A stretch of 64,000 nt of DNA from Bisporella sp. PMI_857 (taxonomy: Eukaryota; Ascomycota; Leotiomycetes; Helotiales; Helotiaceae): assembly GCA_021307315.1 (NCBI GenBank), contig JAJSPD010000010.1, positions 372,001 to 436,000 on the forward strand, written 5' to 3'. The notes under the pieces were generated by a model that ran no database searches, was not told the origin of the DNA, and saw only the letters and a list, made by a program, of their open reading frames with translations. A program made the position numbers and the translations under genes. This document shows positions 30,719-42,157 of this stretch, piece by piece; the first letter of the stretch is position 1, and each line of letters opens with the position of its first letter.

Positions 30719-33005
30719 TCAAGACTCTGGCTCCTTCTTCTCCTTAATGACAGGCTCAGCAGGAGCAGGTTGAGGAGCAGCGGGGCGCGCGGAAGTGTCA
30801 GGACTAGCAGAAGCCCAAGAACGCGTTGCAAGATTGCACAAGCGTCTAATGACATTGGTGGTACCGGCACCTTCACCCTCATCAAAAACAAACTTCTTAG
30901 CGATGCTTAGCTTAGATTTGTTGTCGTTCTCGTCGAAGTGAAGTGGAGTGTCATTGTCGCTGTATTCAGAGACACGATGGCTAAGAGCGCGGACAACTGC
31001 AATGGAATACAAGACGTCACGATTCTCACGACCATCAAGAAGATTCCGTAAAGCCAGGAGGGTATCATCGATCTGCTTAGTAGCGTTTGAGTCCTCAAAT
31101 GGGCACATGACAAAATTTCCAAGTGTGAACCAGAACTCAAGTTCGCGAAGGCGATGGTGATCAGTACTGCCCGGAACGGGTCGTGTGAGCGCGTTACCAC
31201 CGGCCACAGCACCCGTCAACAAGATCTCGACTAGTGCCAATCGTAGGGTGGCCTCACCAGCGTCATCAGTGGATGGAACCAGACCAGTTTGCTTATTGAC
31301 TGCATCAGCAGCGCCGGCGTGAACCATAGTCGCAAGTTGCCAAACAGCCCTGGCCTCATGACGGGCGGTGACCTTCATTTGCTCTGGATCATTTGCGTCT
31401 GTGGCACTGAAGCGCTTCATGAGCGTAGCGAATTGAGTTAATGTATCCTTATTGCTGACAAGTTTATTGATACCTTGACTTGTGAACCATTTTGTCTCCA
31501 GAAAGCTCTCTAGGCCCGGGGCATAGATGCTATAGTAAAGGTGCTTAGCCTCCTCGATTTGTTGTGGGTTTTGAGTGGGATCGGGAATAGGAGAGAGTTG
31601 CGGGAGATCGTCGACCTTAAGAAGACTCTCCATGTCTCGCTTTGCTACACCGGGCGCATTAGCTAGGTCATGATAAGGAGCAGAAATTGGGTCCGCAGAA
31701 AGATAGTCACTATGCAACTATGCGAAGATAAACTGGGCAGCGCCTGCCTTGGCTGGAGGAGACATGCATACCTGGGAGGGAATAGGCGGTAGTGGGAATG
31801 GGCGCTGCTGCGGTAGCCGCCTCTAAGGCTGGATCGATGGCGGAGGGGTACTCGTATGGTGGAACGGAACCAGGAGAGCTTGCGGCAGCAGAGAGTGCTG
31901 GGTCGTAGTTCAAGTTGCCCTGTGGAGGGTAGCCTTGCATCAAATGTGGTTGGACACCGTACGGGTTGGCTGTCGCAGCAATCGAACCTGGTGAAGGACC
32001 AGAGCTAGGAGCTGGTTGAATGGCGGCAGGGCCTGGTTGTTGCTTGAAGATGGGATCGTAGCCTTGACACTCGCGCTTGGATTTTTGGCAGTTGCGGCAA
32101 GATGGTTGACCTTCGTCACACTGGTGATGCGTAGTTAGTGGGGTGGTCCAACAAAATTTGAAGCAGGAATGTGTTCGCCGACGACGTAACGCCAGCAACG
32201 TCGTCGGTTGTAAATATCTGAGGGGTTTTCAACTAATAACTGAACTATTCATTCGTGTACTTGAAGCTCATGTGCTTTCGCCTAGATATTTAGGTAGATT
32301 CGTCTATGCAAGCGAAAGAACCGCATCGCAAAGAAGCGACCTCTCTAAACGACGTCCTCTAGCGAAGCCGGGGGTAACAACAACAACGAAACTCGACATC
32401 GCCGAGTACATACCTTAATTCTTCTCTTTCGGCAGGTCAGGCATCCCGTCTTCGTCCTACGCTTGATCTCCTGTGTCAAGATCGATCAGCATTTATTAAG
32501 ATGGCGGCCAGGTTCCAGTCCCTACCTTCTTGTGTCTACCTCCACTCATGACTCGATTGTCAGTTGGATTGATGGCGTACCGCAAAGCTCCGTTCGGGTC
32601 TGATGTGACATTGGGGTATTGTGGATGAGGAAGAGATTGGCCTTGGTTGTGATAGTATGGGCTGCCGCCTCCCATGGGCGCGACTGGTTGAGGAAGGTTC
32701 GATCCCATACCGTGTTGTTGTTGCTGTTGCAGAGGGTGTTCAAGCGATCGCATGGAGGGCAGAGGAATAGATCCATTGCTGCCGGTTGGGCTTGCACGAT
32801 ATGGGTCGTTGCCTTGAGTATTATTTGGGTTGGGGTAGGCGTATTGCGCTGATGGCGATGGGTAGGAGGTCGGGCTTTGGTAGCTCACGGGCTGGCGCGA
32901 CTCGCCACTACCTTGAGCATTGGACATATTCGCAGGAGACGCCGAGGCAGATCCGTTCTGCAGATTGTTAGATAGATGGGGAGAATTCGGATTGTTATGT
33001 GCCAT
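30719..33005 (-). CDS. Zn(II)2Cys6 transcription factor, Moc3-like
   Basis: Exons 33005-32526, 32470-32414, 32120-31772 and 31644-30719 (about 603 aa). Residues 1-152 are disordered and rich in Asn, Ser, Pro and Gln (HPLQQQQQHG). The zinc cluster is completed by splicing: RTKTGCLTCRKRRIK from exon 2 joins CDEGQPSCRNCQKSKREC from exon 3, giving the six Cys of a binuclear cluster at about residues 169-195. A Pro-rich linker follows, then a helical fungal-TF-like domain. I recognise the SGGRHKKEIKRRTKTGC context from fungal Moc3-type regulators. The second intron is 293 nt, much longer than its neighbours. The third (31771-31645) was set by phase: nearer AG sites lead to a stop or a frame change, whereas GTGTAG with a CTAAT branch fits. 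Nuclear DNA-binding regulator, targets unknown. Confidence 0.87.
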
Positions 33006-33720
33006 CAAGGGAACTCTCTGGTTGACGTGTATTCGAGATGATCGGTTGATGAATTGATGATTTTGCCTCTAACGGTTGGGTTCGCCCAGTTTATACTAGC
33101 GTCACCCTGCGAGTAGCAGCAAGTTCGAATTTCGTGTTTGAAAAACGGATCCGCTTTCAAAGAACCACCCGCTTTTTCTATCTGAATGAAAATATACTAT
33201 TGTCTTTCGCAAATATGATGGCCCCCCTTGATGGCCTAGATCGGCTAGAATCTCAAGCGAGAGGGTTACCGAGAGGTGCAGGAGACGCGAGAATTGGCGG
33301 GTTGGATTTTATTTTTTTTGGCGATGCGGAACTAAAAGTACGGGCGAAGGACAGTTAGGTGTCTGTAGGGGGAACGGGGACGGGGGGATGTGGACGGGCA
33401 AGATTTAGGTGGAGAGTGTTTAGAAAGAGAGTGAGTGGAGGAGTCGGCACGTCGGAATGTTGACAAAGAAAAAAAAAGGCCACAGGTGGTGCAGCCTGAG
33501 GTTTTCGCCAATTTGCATCGCCCTTTCAGCCTTGAGGGATTCAATTAAGGTTATGTACTTGTACACTTCAGTCTGGTATAGTCCAATCCAGTCCAGTATG
33601 CCACCTCGATTACTTTGCATTGAATATAGATCTGTCCTTTATTGATTTAAGAGGGGGGAAGCTGATTTTCCACACTGTAGTTCCCACCCCCCTCACTTTT
33701 GGCCATAGCAGCAGCATTTG

Positions 33721-33750
33721 ATCCAATTCAATTCAATTCAATCCAATCCA
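33721..33750 (+). repeat. CAATT/CAATC pentanucleotide microsatellite
   Basis: About five to six copies of a 5-bp unit, imperfect (CAATT then CAATC). Short, in non-coding DNA. Confidence 0.8.
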
Positions 33751-34410
33751 TCCTTTACTGCATATTAAAGCTGAGTTCCTAATTCTCTGGTACAGCCCGC
33801 TGAGTTTAGAGTTCAAGGGGTCATTGCGCTTTAACGTCGTCATCATCACTACTACCAGTAACAGGCTGATGATGCCTGCATCTATCTACGGGACTCTTCT
33901 TCTTCCCTCTTGCACAGCCGTTCTTCCATCCTGAATGAACCATTTCTAATTCTTCTTCTCCTCCTTCGTCTTCCACTACTTCTACGTCCTCTTTCTCTTC
34001 AACACAGATAGGCGGACTCCCCTGAACCCCTTCGCGTAACCTCGCTTGGAGGGGAAGAATGGATGGTGTTTCCTAAGCTTTCTCGGGAATTAACCTACTG
34101 GTGGAAGAACAAAAGTACGAACTGACGCGAGATCCACCACTGCAACCGAGCTCTCTCACTCACTGAAGCAGTTGGCGATGGAATGGGAGGGATGAACTAC
34201 CAACAGCGAGCACACACATCTAACACGGTAAGTATCGAAGTGAGCATAAGAAAGGCCTTCACCTACGGTCAAACCCTCACCTCGTAAGCATCTGCGCCAC
34301 TGTTTGATACGTAATGCTCTGCTCAGCGCCTCAGCACCTTCAGCGCCGCCCCGTCAGCTCCCAGCACTCCCAATAACCTTCCTCTCAATATGCCCAAAAA
34401 AAACACCAAT

Positions 34411-34434
34411 CACCAACCAACCAACCAACCAACC
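34411..34434 (+). repeat. (CCAA)n microsatellite
   Basis: Five to six consecutive CCAA units in non-coding DNA. Confidence 0.85.
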
Positions 34435-35919
34435 TTCTTTGATGCCAACCCAATACACTCCCTATGCTTCATCTTCACAGCAGACAAAATCTATTTCCAG
34501 CCCCAACCTCCGGCACGCACATCCCTATCCAGCTTCTGACCAGACCGAAAAGGGCGACCGAGCTGGCTCAAACAAGCAATCAGGTGTGAAAATTTATGAC
34601 CAATTCATATATCATGCAGACTTCGCATATGTACGTATGGTAAATCAGATGCGTGGTCGGGAAATGCGCAGAAATGCCACGCTGCAGGTGTCCATATCAG
34701 CGTAGTATCGCAGCCTCGAAGGATTCCCACCATGATGGGGCGGATGGGAAAAAAAAAACAACAACAATTAAAAGTAATTAAAAGCCAAAAACCAAAAATT
34801 TTAAAGATTACGATCTTAGCCTCGCCCGACATGGTGTGACATCCTGATCTGTGTGTAACACCAACACCCAACACCACAATCCCCCCCATCCTCGTCATCC
34901 CCCGGGGACAGGTCCTGAATTGCCCGGTTCATGATTTGGAATTTTTTTTCCCCAAATGCCTAGAAGCTCCGTCACGGCTTTTGCTTTAGAAAAAAAGAGT
35001 TCATGGTGCCGATTTCCCCCTTCAAAGCTGAAAGAAGAAAAAAACGGGGTCAAGATGGCATAAACGATGTCGTCTGTAACCAAGGAAGGGGGGCCGATCC
35101 ACGTAAACATACAGAAAAGATAGATCCGATCTCTGCATCTCCAATCTTTGCAGCTTCCAGAAGCACACCTTCAAGATATCCAGTCGAACATGCAGCACGT
35201 CTATCCCCGTTACTTGCGTGTTTTACAATTACACTTTTTTTACTTTTCCCCCCCCCCTCTTCCTTTCTTTCTTCCCTTCCCTTTCTTCTTCCCTTTCCCA
35301 CCCAACATCATCATCAAATCCTCTCCACGCACCATCAAAATCATCCCATCTCCCCAAAGATAAACAATATAAAAAATTCCCCGTTGCATGATCTAGGATG
35401 AAACCCAATTTTCTTATGCAAGAAATTTCTGCGGCTCAGCCCAACATGCCACCCGGCTAAAAACGAAAGGGAATACCGGCGGCGTTGCTGAACGGGGACC
35501 TGCAGCTCGCTTGGAGTGTTTGTAAAAGAAAGACTGTGCGTTCATCTCTTTTCGTATTACTAAGGATATATTCCTACCTTCCTCTTCCTCCTTACCGCAA
35601 ACCTTCTTTCTCTGCAAGGTCACGTTTAGGAAAGGCTTATTTTATTTTATTTTTCTCCTCGTAAGGACACAATTTCCCTTGTGAGCTTGTTGAATTGAAG
35701 GAAAATTAGCTTTCGTTACTATCTTGTTACACAGCTGTACATAGATCGGAGATATGGATATTTTCCATTCCCATGTCCGTTTTCCTTATTAGTTATCACT
35801 TATGATTTTCTCATCGCCGGCTCCTCCAAGATACACCCCGGCAGCTGACCCGAAACCCCATTCAGGGAGACACGATAGACGAGGCGCTTAAACGAGAGCG
35901 CCACGATCTATGCCGCTCC

Positions 35920-37944
35920 TCAGGAACCTTCTGTAAGCACCTTTGTCCAATCGAACTTCCTCCATCTTTTCTTGAATGGCTCGAGCCTCCCGTCGTTACG
36001 ATTCCAGCGCCCTTGCTTCTTGATAACATCCGGCTCAATATCCAGCATCCCACCAATGATCTCCCGCGCGAATAGGTCGCCCTTTGGCCAGCGGTTAGAA
36101 TCTTCAACGATATGGCCCAGTCCACCATCGATATCAAACCAAGCGTGAAAATATGGCATCTCCTTTGCGATCGAGCGTCGGAAGGCGAGCTTGCCCATCC
36201 CGCCCTTAGCGCGGGCAGAGGTATCGATGAGCTTCTTATGCTGCGACCATTCCTCATCAGATGACAAGATTGCCTCTCTGAAAAATGCTGGAGCCGTTTC
36301 TCCGAGCGCATATGGTAGCGGAACCACATTCATGGCCGCATGCAGATGCCGGTGAGGCGCTGCAGCATTTTCGTAGAAGACGACGTCTCGTCCTTGGTCA
36401 TGGTACATACGTGTTAGACATTTCATGAAGTTGCGAATCTCTTCCCACTCGTCATCGTCGCATTCTAGCAGATTTGTGCGGTGCTGAATCGGCACGATAA
36501 CAGCGCCGCCTTCTCCTAATTCTGGTTCCGTAGGGAGGGTTAAGTAGACTCGTGTTGCCAACGAGATCATAGGCGCAATCGGAGGTTGGTTTTTGTCCTC
36601 GTGCGTACATAGCTGGCAGTTGTCGAGAATCTTGTTCATCTTCTGAAACTCGCCAATGGCTGTGTTCTTCAAGTTAATCTCGGATTTTTGAACATGCTTT
36701 GCGAGCTTTTCGGCGTTGTCTTCCATGTAGTCTAGGTCATTGTCGAACTTGCCATCTTTTGCTATGCGTTCGGCAGCTCGCATGCCTTCTCCACCTGCTT
36801 GACCCCTAGTCCTTCTCTCTTCGCGGACCATGTCCTCTATGCTCATATCGTGATTGTATTCTACTGTACCACGTTCTCGGCCGCGTTTATTGTCAATAGC
36901 TTTGACTTCTCCTCGAGTTCCAGCTAGCAACCGATTCTCCATCAAACTCAAGACATGGTCACCTGATGTTGGAGTATTGCCAAAATTGGCCATGGCTGCC
37001 TCGAACTCAGCTTCGAGCTTCGCAACGTCAGGAGACTTTTTAAGTTTTGCCTTAAGTAGCTGAGCCTTCATCCTGTTCAATGTCGTAGAGTCAATTGGAG
37101 CGGACGCTAGCTTTTCTTCTCTGATCTCTCCTTGAGGTAGGTCGGGATATGCTACAGATTGTGACTCTTTCTCCTTCACGCCTAGATGTAGCTTTCTCTC
37201 GTTGAAAAGTTCTCCCGTAGGCTTCTCCTTTCCGAGGTAGCCCGCTCCATATAGCTTTCGCCTGTCTAATTCAATCTGCTCTTCCCTGGCATTATCATAT
37301 TCGCGCAGTCCACCCAATCGTTCTACCGCAATGTCCTCCACAGGCCTTCCGGTCCGCTCTGCTTCATCTTGAACTGCCTTCAGCTTGACCATGCGCCACT
37401 TAGCTCCCGAATCCCCAAATGTATATTCTACCTCATGATCTGACTCTTCACCCCTGATTTCCTCTATAGACTTTCCTTCTGCTAAATCTTGTAAATGATG
37501 ATTGAGTTCATTCTTATGAATGACTAGGTTGTAGTCTGGCTTTTGAGGTGGAGGCTTGACTACCTTTTTCTCCCCCCTCCGCGTGTATTCAATTTCTAAA
37601 GCATCGGGTGCAGTCATCCAGCTATCTCGTTGAGCTTTTGGCGCATCTGATTGAGGCACTTCATCATCTGGGATTGGCAGATCTTCATGAGGGTCTGAGC
37701 TTTTAGCATGCTTCTTCCTTCGACTTCGATCATCATCCTCTGCATCTCTGGAATGGCGCGATCGTTTATGACGATGGCCGTCTCGGTCTCTTTCCTCATC
37801 ATCCTCTCGGGACCTGTGGTGCCTGTGACGATGTTTATATTTCCGTTCCTTGTCCTCGTGCCTCTCGCCCCTGTCCCTCTCTTTCTTCTCTTTTGCTAAT
37901 TGCTTTTCGAAGTCATCAAGTCCATCATATTTCGAGACATCCAT
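35920..37944 (-). CDS. CWF19: CWF19-like spliceosome-associated protein
   Basis: Single exon, 674 aa. The first 100 residues are very basic and rich in Arg, Lys, Asp, Glu and His (a nuclear, RS-like disordered region). The middle is charged and helical. The C-terminal 240 residues carry the two CwfJ domains. Domain 1 begins NCQLC, passes through ISLATRVYLTLPTEPEL and includes a HIT-like GGAVIVPIQHR and AAPHRHLHAAMNVVPLP. Domain 2 contains YFHAWFDIDGGLGHIVED and ends RWRKFDWT. Fission yeast Cwf19 acts late in splicing, with the post-catalytic spliceosome and lariat turnover. Length is usual for fungal orthologues. It shares a short divergent promoter with GPN1. Confidence 0.93.
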   Translation of the reverse strand: MDVSKYDGLDDFEKQLAKEKKERDRGERHEDKERKYKHRHRHHRSREDDEERDRDGHRHKRSRHSRDAEDDDRSRRKKHAKSSDPHEDLPIPDDEVPQSDAPKAQRDSWMTAPDALEIEYTRRGEKKVVKPPPQKPDYNLVIHKNELNHHLQDLAEGKSIEEIRGEESDHEVEYTFGDSGAKWRMVKLKAVQDEAERTGRPVEDIAVERLGGLREYDNAREEQIELDRRKLYGAGYLGKEKPTGELFNERKLHLGVKEKESQSVAYPDLPQGEIREEKLASAPIDSTTLNRMKAQLLKAKLKKSPDVAKLEAEFEAAMANFGNTPTSGDHVLSLMENRLLAGTRGEVKAIDNKRGRERGTVEYNHDMSIEDMVREERRTRGQAGGEGMRAAERIAKDGKFDNDLDYMEDNAEKLAKHVQKSEINLKNTAIGEFQKMNKILDNCQLCTHEDKNQPPIAPMISLATRVYLTLPTEPELGEGGAVIVPIQHRTNLLECDDDEWEEIRNFMKCLTRMYHDQGRDVVFYENAAAPHRHLHAAMNVVPLPYALGETAPAFFREAILSSDEEWSQHKKLIDTSARAKGGMGKLAFRRSIAKEMPYFHAWFDIDGGLGHIVEDSNRWPKGDLFAREIIGGMLDIEPDVIKKQGRWNRNDGRLEPFKKRWRKFDWTKVLTEGS

Positions 37945-38159
37945 TTTGTCGCTTTTTGGGTGTCGTGCAAAATGAGGTGCGGAAGCTCTGCGGAAGCTCT
38001 CTAAGTAAGTTCTTGTGCCGAGTCAATTTCAGGCTCAGCCTTGAGAAATTTTAGCGTCATGGTCCCGCCCTTGCTGTCTCACCCCGCATGGCTCCCCTCC
38101 ATTAATTTTTTTTATTTCTTCTGACAGCTGCAGTCGAATCTCATCATTCTCCAGCAAGT
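37945..38159. promoter_or_regulatory. Bidirectional promoter between CWF19 and GPN1
   Basis: Only 215 bp separate the two ATGs, which point away from each other. Two housekeeping nuclear-function genes share it, so co-expression is likely. No TATA box of standard form is seen. Confidence 0.6.
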
Positions 38160-39383
38160 ATGTCGACCTCTAAATCAGCTGCAGGCCCTACGGCCATCGT
38201 CGTAGTTGGAATGGCAGGTAAGCTTCCCAAGTACACAATGTAGGCCTGCCTCTAACGCTTCTCAGGCTCCGGAAAGACGACCTTCATGCAAAGAATAAAC
38301 TCGCATCTACACTCCAAAAGAGAACCTCCATATGTGATGAACCTCGATCCCGCAGTTCTCAACGTCCCATTCACCCCAAATATCGATATTCGCGACTCAG
38401 TTAACTACAAGGAGGTTATGAAGGCCTATAACTTAGGACCGAATGGCGGAATCCTGACCTCCCTCAATCTCTTCGCAACAAAAATAGATCAAATCCTCAG
38501 TCTTCTGGAGAAGCGCACAACGCTAGATCCGAAGAAGCCAGATGTAAAGCCTATCAAGAACATACTGGTAGATACGCCCGGCCAAATAGAAGTGTTTGTC
38601 TGGAGCGCATCTGGAAGCATCTTACTAGATTCTCTGGCATCTACGTTCCCTACCGTCATTGCATATGTTATCGACACACCCAGAACTTCCTCTACGAGTA
38701 CTTTTATGAGCAATATGCTGTATGCGTGCAGCATTTTGTACAAGACGAAGCTCCCTATGATCCTGGTGTTCAACAAGACGGATGTCAAGGATGCAGAGTT
38801 TGCAAAGGAATGGATGACAGATTTTGAGGCTTTCCAGGCCGCATTGAGGGAGGAAGAGGAACAGGGAAGCTTTGGAGGTATTGAGGGTGGCTCAAGTGGT
38901 TTGGGAGGTGGAAGTGGTTATATGGGGTCTTTGCTCAATAGCATGAGTCTTGTGCTAGAAGAGTTTTACAGCCATTTGAGCGTGGTGGGAGTGAGTTCTA
39001 TGACAGGAGCTGGCATTGATGAGTTCTTTACAGCTGTGGAACAGAAGACAGAGGAGTTTAATAGGGACTATAAGCCTGAGCTGGAGCGGAAGAGAAAACA
39101 GCGTGATGATGAGAAAAAGTCCAACCGAGAGAAGGAGCTAGACAAGCTCATGAAAGATATGGCAGTCTCTGGAGAACCTTCCTCTAAGAAGCCAACAGAA
39201 AAGGTGGATCCGGAAGTGCTTAGCGACTACGAGGACGAGTCATCAGAGGACGATAACGTTGCAGACGATCCGGACGATTCCGAAGGACTACAGGCTCGGT
39301 ATCAGAAAGCGTTGGAGAGTTCTGCAGGAAACACTATAAATGAAGATGCAAGCTTCGCAAGGTATATCAATTCGCAAAGATAG
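38160..39383 (+). CDS. NPA3: GPN-loop GTPase 1 (Npa3/XAB1), RNA polymerase II assembly
   Basis: Exons 38160-38217 and 38266-39383 (48-nt intron, GTAAGC donor) encode 391 aa. The intron splits the P-loop: VVVGMAG joins SGKTTFMQR. The family-defining Gly-Pro-Asn loop is at residues 77-79 (YNLGPNGG). G3 is [10 protein letters not shown] and G4 is FNKTD. A conserved C-terminal acidic and coiled tail (about residues 250-391) is typical. GPN1 dimerises with GPN2/GPN3 and is needed to bring assembled RNA polymerase II into the nucleus. A glycine-rich insert ([15 protein letters not shown]) sits where fungal GPN1 proteins are variable. Rpb12, an RNA polymerase subunit, is the next gene, which may be coincidence. 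Confidence 0.95.
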
Positions 39384-39695
39384 CGGGGGCTGTACAAGGG
39401 AAAGTAGAAGTCGGGATACTATCGGCGTTGGTTGGTAGCATTACATGGCGCATTTGATACCATATGGAACAGAAGCTCTTGGATGGGTAGAGTCTCGTAA
39501 TGTACTGATTTTCACTTTACATTCTTATTCATGACCTTCCATAGGTTGATGTGACCCAGAACGCCTGCTATGTCCAGAACTCCCTATAAAAAGCGCATCC
39601 TTTTCGTCCTTCCGCGCCTCCTCTCTAAATCTAGTCATCGCATCTCTTATATCATCGTTCCTTGGTCCCCGATCACCGCCTCTCCTCTGTGCGCT
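39384..39695. other. Intergenic between converging GPN1 and RPB12
   Basis: Shared 3' flank, no feature seen. Confidence 0.6.
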
Positions 39696-40008
39696 TCATC
39701 TTGCCTCAAACTGCACCATTCTATCATATCACATGTTAGCACGGTTTCCGTTCATTCTTCCTTCCCGCTCTTTTCGCTCGCAGGCAACCAGGAGCGAAAA
39801 AAAAAAAAGAGGCATACCGTTTGGTCCGCTCCTTATACAGAACCCGATGTCCGCACTCCTTACACCGGATGGGCTCACCACGCTTCAAGGGGACCTTCGC
39901 ATTGCAATCACCGCACATGTAGTTTGTCGCGGGACCGTCACCGATGAGGTCGCGGCCGATAGAAGGGGCAGCGGTGGCGGTGGGAACTTGGTAAGCTTCA
40001 CGGGACAT
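39696..40008 (-). CDS. RPC10: RNA polymerase I/II/III common subunit Rpb12 (RPABC4)
   Basis: Exons 40008-39818 and 39720-39696 give 71 aa. The second exon supplies only the last eight residues, completing the invariant ending ERTKRMVQFEAR. The zinc ribbon is C32-x2-C35 ... C49-x2-C52 (MCGDCNAKVPLKRGEPIRCKEC). The subunit is shared by all three nuclear RNA polymerases and helps assemble the Rpb3/Rpb10 subcomplex. Without splicing, the frame runs on through a T-rich intron to a spurious 90-residue end. The intron (39817-39721, 97 nt) has a GTATGC donor and ATGATAG acceptor and contains a T12 run. Confidence 0.95.
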
Positions 40009-40796
40009 GGTTGATTGGTTTGCTTTATGATTTCGGGGAAGTAGCGTATTGTTTGTGGAGTTATTTGGGGTTGAAAGATATGTTTGTAGCTCTTTTATGG
40101 TCTATGGGGGTTTGCTGTCCTGTGGTGTAGGTTTGTGGGCCTGTTGTAAACTTTTGGAGAGGGGGGGCTTGATTTTCTTCAAGATGCGGCTAAGCGTTAC
40201 CCCTTCTGGACTAGACGATAGAGCCTCATGTGGTTGCCAAGACGATCAACTCTGGTAAATCTATCAGTCGCATTTGCTTGTTTTTTTTCCGCATACCAAA
40301 GTTTATATCATGTGCAGGGTGGCTCGTCCAGCTGATGGTAATTCAAGAATTCCTGTTATCCTGACTGGATTAAGCGGAACGGGGGAAAAAAAAAAGTGTC
40401 TCGCAAAGCATCCTCTGTAGAGAGTGTATGAGAATATCAATTCATCTGCTGGTTCATGACTCCCATCATATCATAACAGTAAGCATACACATATATAGCA
40501 GTAATTGTAAAAGAGGAAACCCAACTGTTCAGGCTTTCCCATGATGTGGTGGTGGTATGCCATTGGAATTTGTCCAGATGCATCGATTGCCCCCAAAATA
40601 AAGTTTAAGGTTTGCTGCACGGGTCGGGTGGTGACCAGTTCGCTGGAGACCAGACGCTGCAGTGTCTAGGACTCCCTGTCCCACCCCATACCCTTCCCTC
40701 CCTGTAACCTCCTTGGTGGTCGCTTCGATTTCCTGTTTCTCCTCCGATTTCGTTACTCACCCTCATCCTTTCTTTCTCGACTTCTCCGAGGCCAAC
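40009..40796. other. Divergent upstream region of RPB12 and the UBTD-like gene
   Basis: About 0.8 kb. No RNA gene or repeat apart from short A/T homopolymers. Confidence 0.5.
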
Positions 40797-42157
40797 ATGC
40801 GCCTACGGATTGTATGCTCATAGCAACAATTATTCCCCTCCTAAACGCCTGTATCTGACTATAGTATTATACGAAGCCACGGTTAAGTCACAAGTTGCAG
40901 CGTGGAGAGGAGTCACATCAGTCCACAAGTATTCTGGGTCCCTCGTGCACCGTTCCTGCTCTGCAGCGTACGAGGAGCAGCCATGGTACGCTGCACAACC
41001 TCCTATTTACTCTCGATCTTTGTGACGACTAAATTGCATAGGGAAATTGCCACTCTCAGCTGCCAGAATCAGAGGACGAACGTCCAGCGCTCGAAGTCGC
41101 CAGGGTTTCAGGTGGAGGAGCATCAGCTTCCGGTACAGAAGCACGACCACAAAAGTCCAATGGCAGTAGCGATGGCACACAGCTTATCCAGCATCCAAAC
41201 AAGCCTCTGCGGATCAAGGAATGGGCTGCTAAAGATGGTAAATCACAGACATGGACCAGAGAAAAGCTAGACAAGGAACGGGTCGACTTCTTTGATACTC
41301 GAGTGACCGGGAATATCTATATCTGGCAAGCCATTCGTTCAGCACTAGAAGTTTTGTGGGAGGGCGGCGATGCCATGGACGAGGATGGGGGACTGAACAC
41401 CGCACAGCAGATCATAGATGCGGCTGGTATCAATCTTCCGACCGGGTATCTGCACAAAGGTGCATATGATGAGACTGGAATCAAGTACGAGATCCCAATT
41501 TACATAGTCAATGACCCTCGCGATATCGCCACTACTGGTTCTGCAAATTTACCTGGTTCCTCTCAATCTCCATTTGATACTCAGTCGCAGCCACATCATG
41601 ACTTCTCCAGTCTTGAGGCTTTAAACAGTCAGAATGAGGCACTTGGCTTTGCAGAGGATCATGTTTCAAGCACTCAACTTATTGAGGGAAAGGCGGCTAG
41701 GGAGAGTGGTATCGGTAGAGGAGCTGCCCTTGCAGGAATCGCCGGTGGCAGAAGTGCTAGTCAAGTAGCTACGAGCCCACACACCGCTGTCGGTGAATTG
41801 GACTCGAAGGAGATTCAAGAACTTTTGAAGCGTAGAGCACAAAAAGGAAAGAGCCGTGCAGACGATATGGTGGAAGTCAGAGCACGAAGACATAATGCCG
41901 CCAGAGACCTTATAGTTCAGAGCGTAAGGACTGAGAACGTAAAGGTCCTGAAACAACAATTCTTGCTCGCTTACAGCGACATAGAGAAATCCGAGGTAAA
42001 CCCAGTATATGTAATTCGGAAAACCTTTCCGCTAACTCTTATCTAGGCCCCTCTGTCGATTCGACTATTCCACAACGGACGTGAGCTCGACAATGATAAA
42101 CCACTTCGGGACCAACGGTGGGAGGAGGGCCAAATTATCCTTGCCATGATCACATGA
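40797..42157 (+). CDS. Ubiquitin-domain-containing protein, UBTD1/2-like; 5' exon uncertain
   Basis: Secure exons are 41060-41995 and 42047-42157 (51-nt intron, phase 0). The first coding exon is uncertain: a candidate is 40797-40811 (MRLRI) followed by a long intron, but other short exons could lie between. With it the protein is 353 aa. The N-terminal ubiquitin-binding domain of UBTD proteins is clear: HPNKPLRIKEWAAKDGKSQTW, then ERVDFFDTRVTGNIYIWQAI, AQQIIDAAGINLPTGYLHKG and YDETGIKYEIPIYIVNDP. A disordered Ser/Gln linker follows. The C-terminus is ubiquitin-like and ends SIRLFHNGRELDNDKPLRDQ and EEGQIILAMIT. UBTD proteins bind E2 enzymes and tune ubiquitination; the fungal role is poorly known. 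Confidence 0.8.

Larger units (their letters stand above)
33006..35919. other. 2.9-kb upstream/intergenic region with microsatellites
   Basis: The left part is the promoter and leader region of the Zn2Cys6 gene and is CT-rich. A small forward frame (34441-34705, 88 codons, Ser/Gln/Pro-rich) has no homologue I know; a GTGTGA donor after codon 47 hints at splicing. 35210-35320 is a long pyrimidine tract. The right end is the CWF19 3' flank. Confidence 0.45.
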
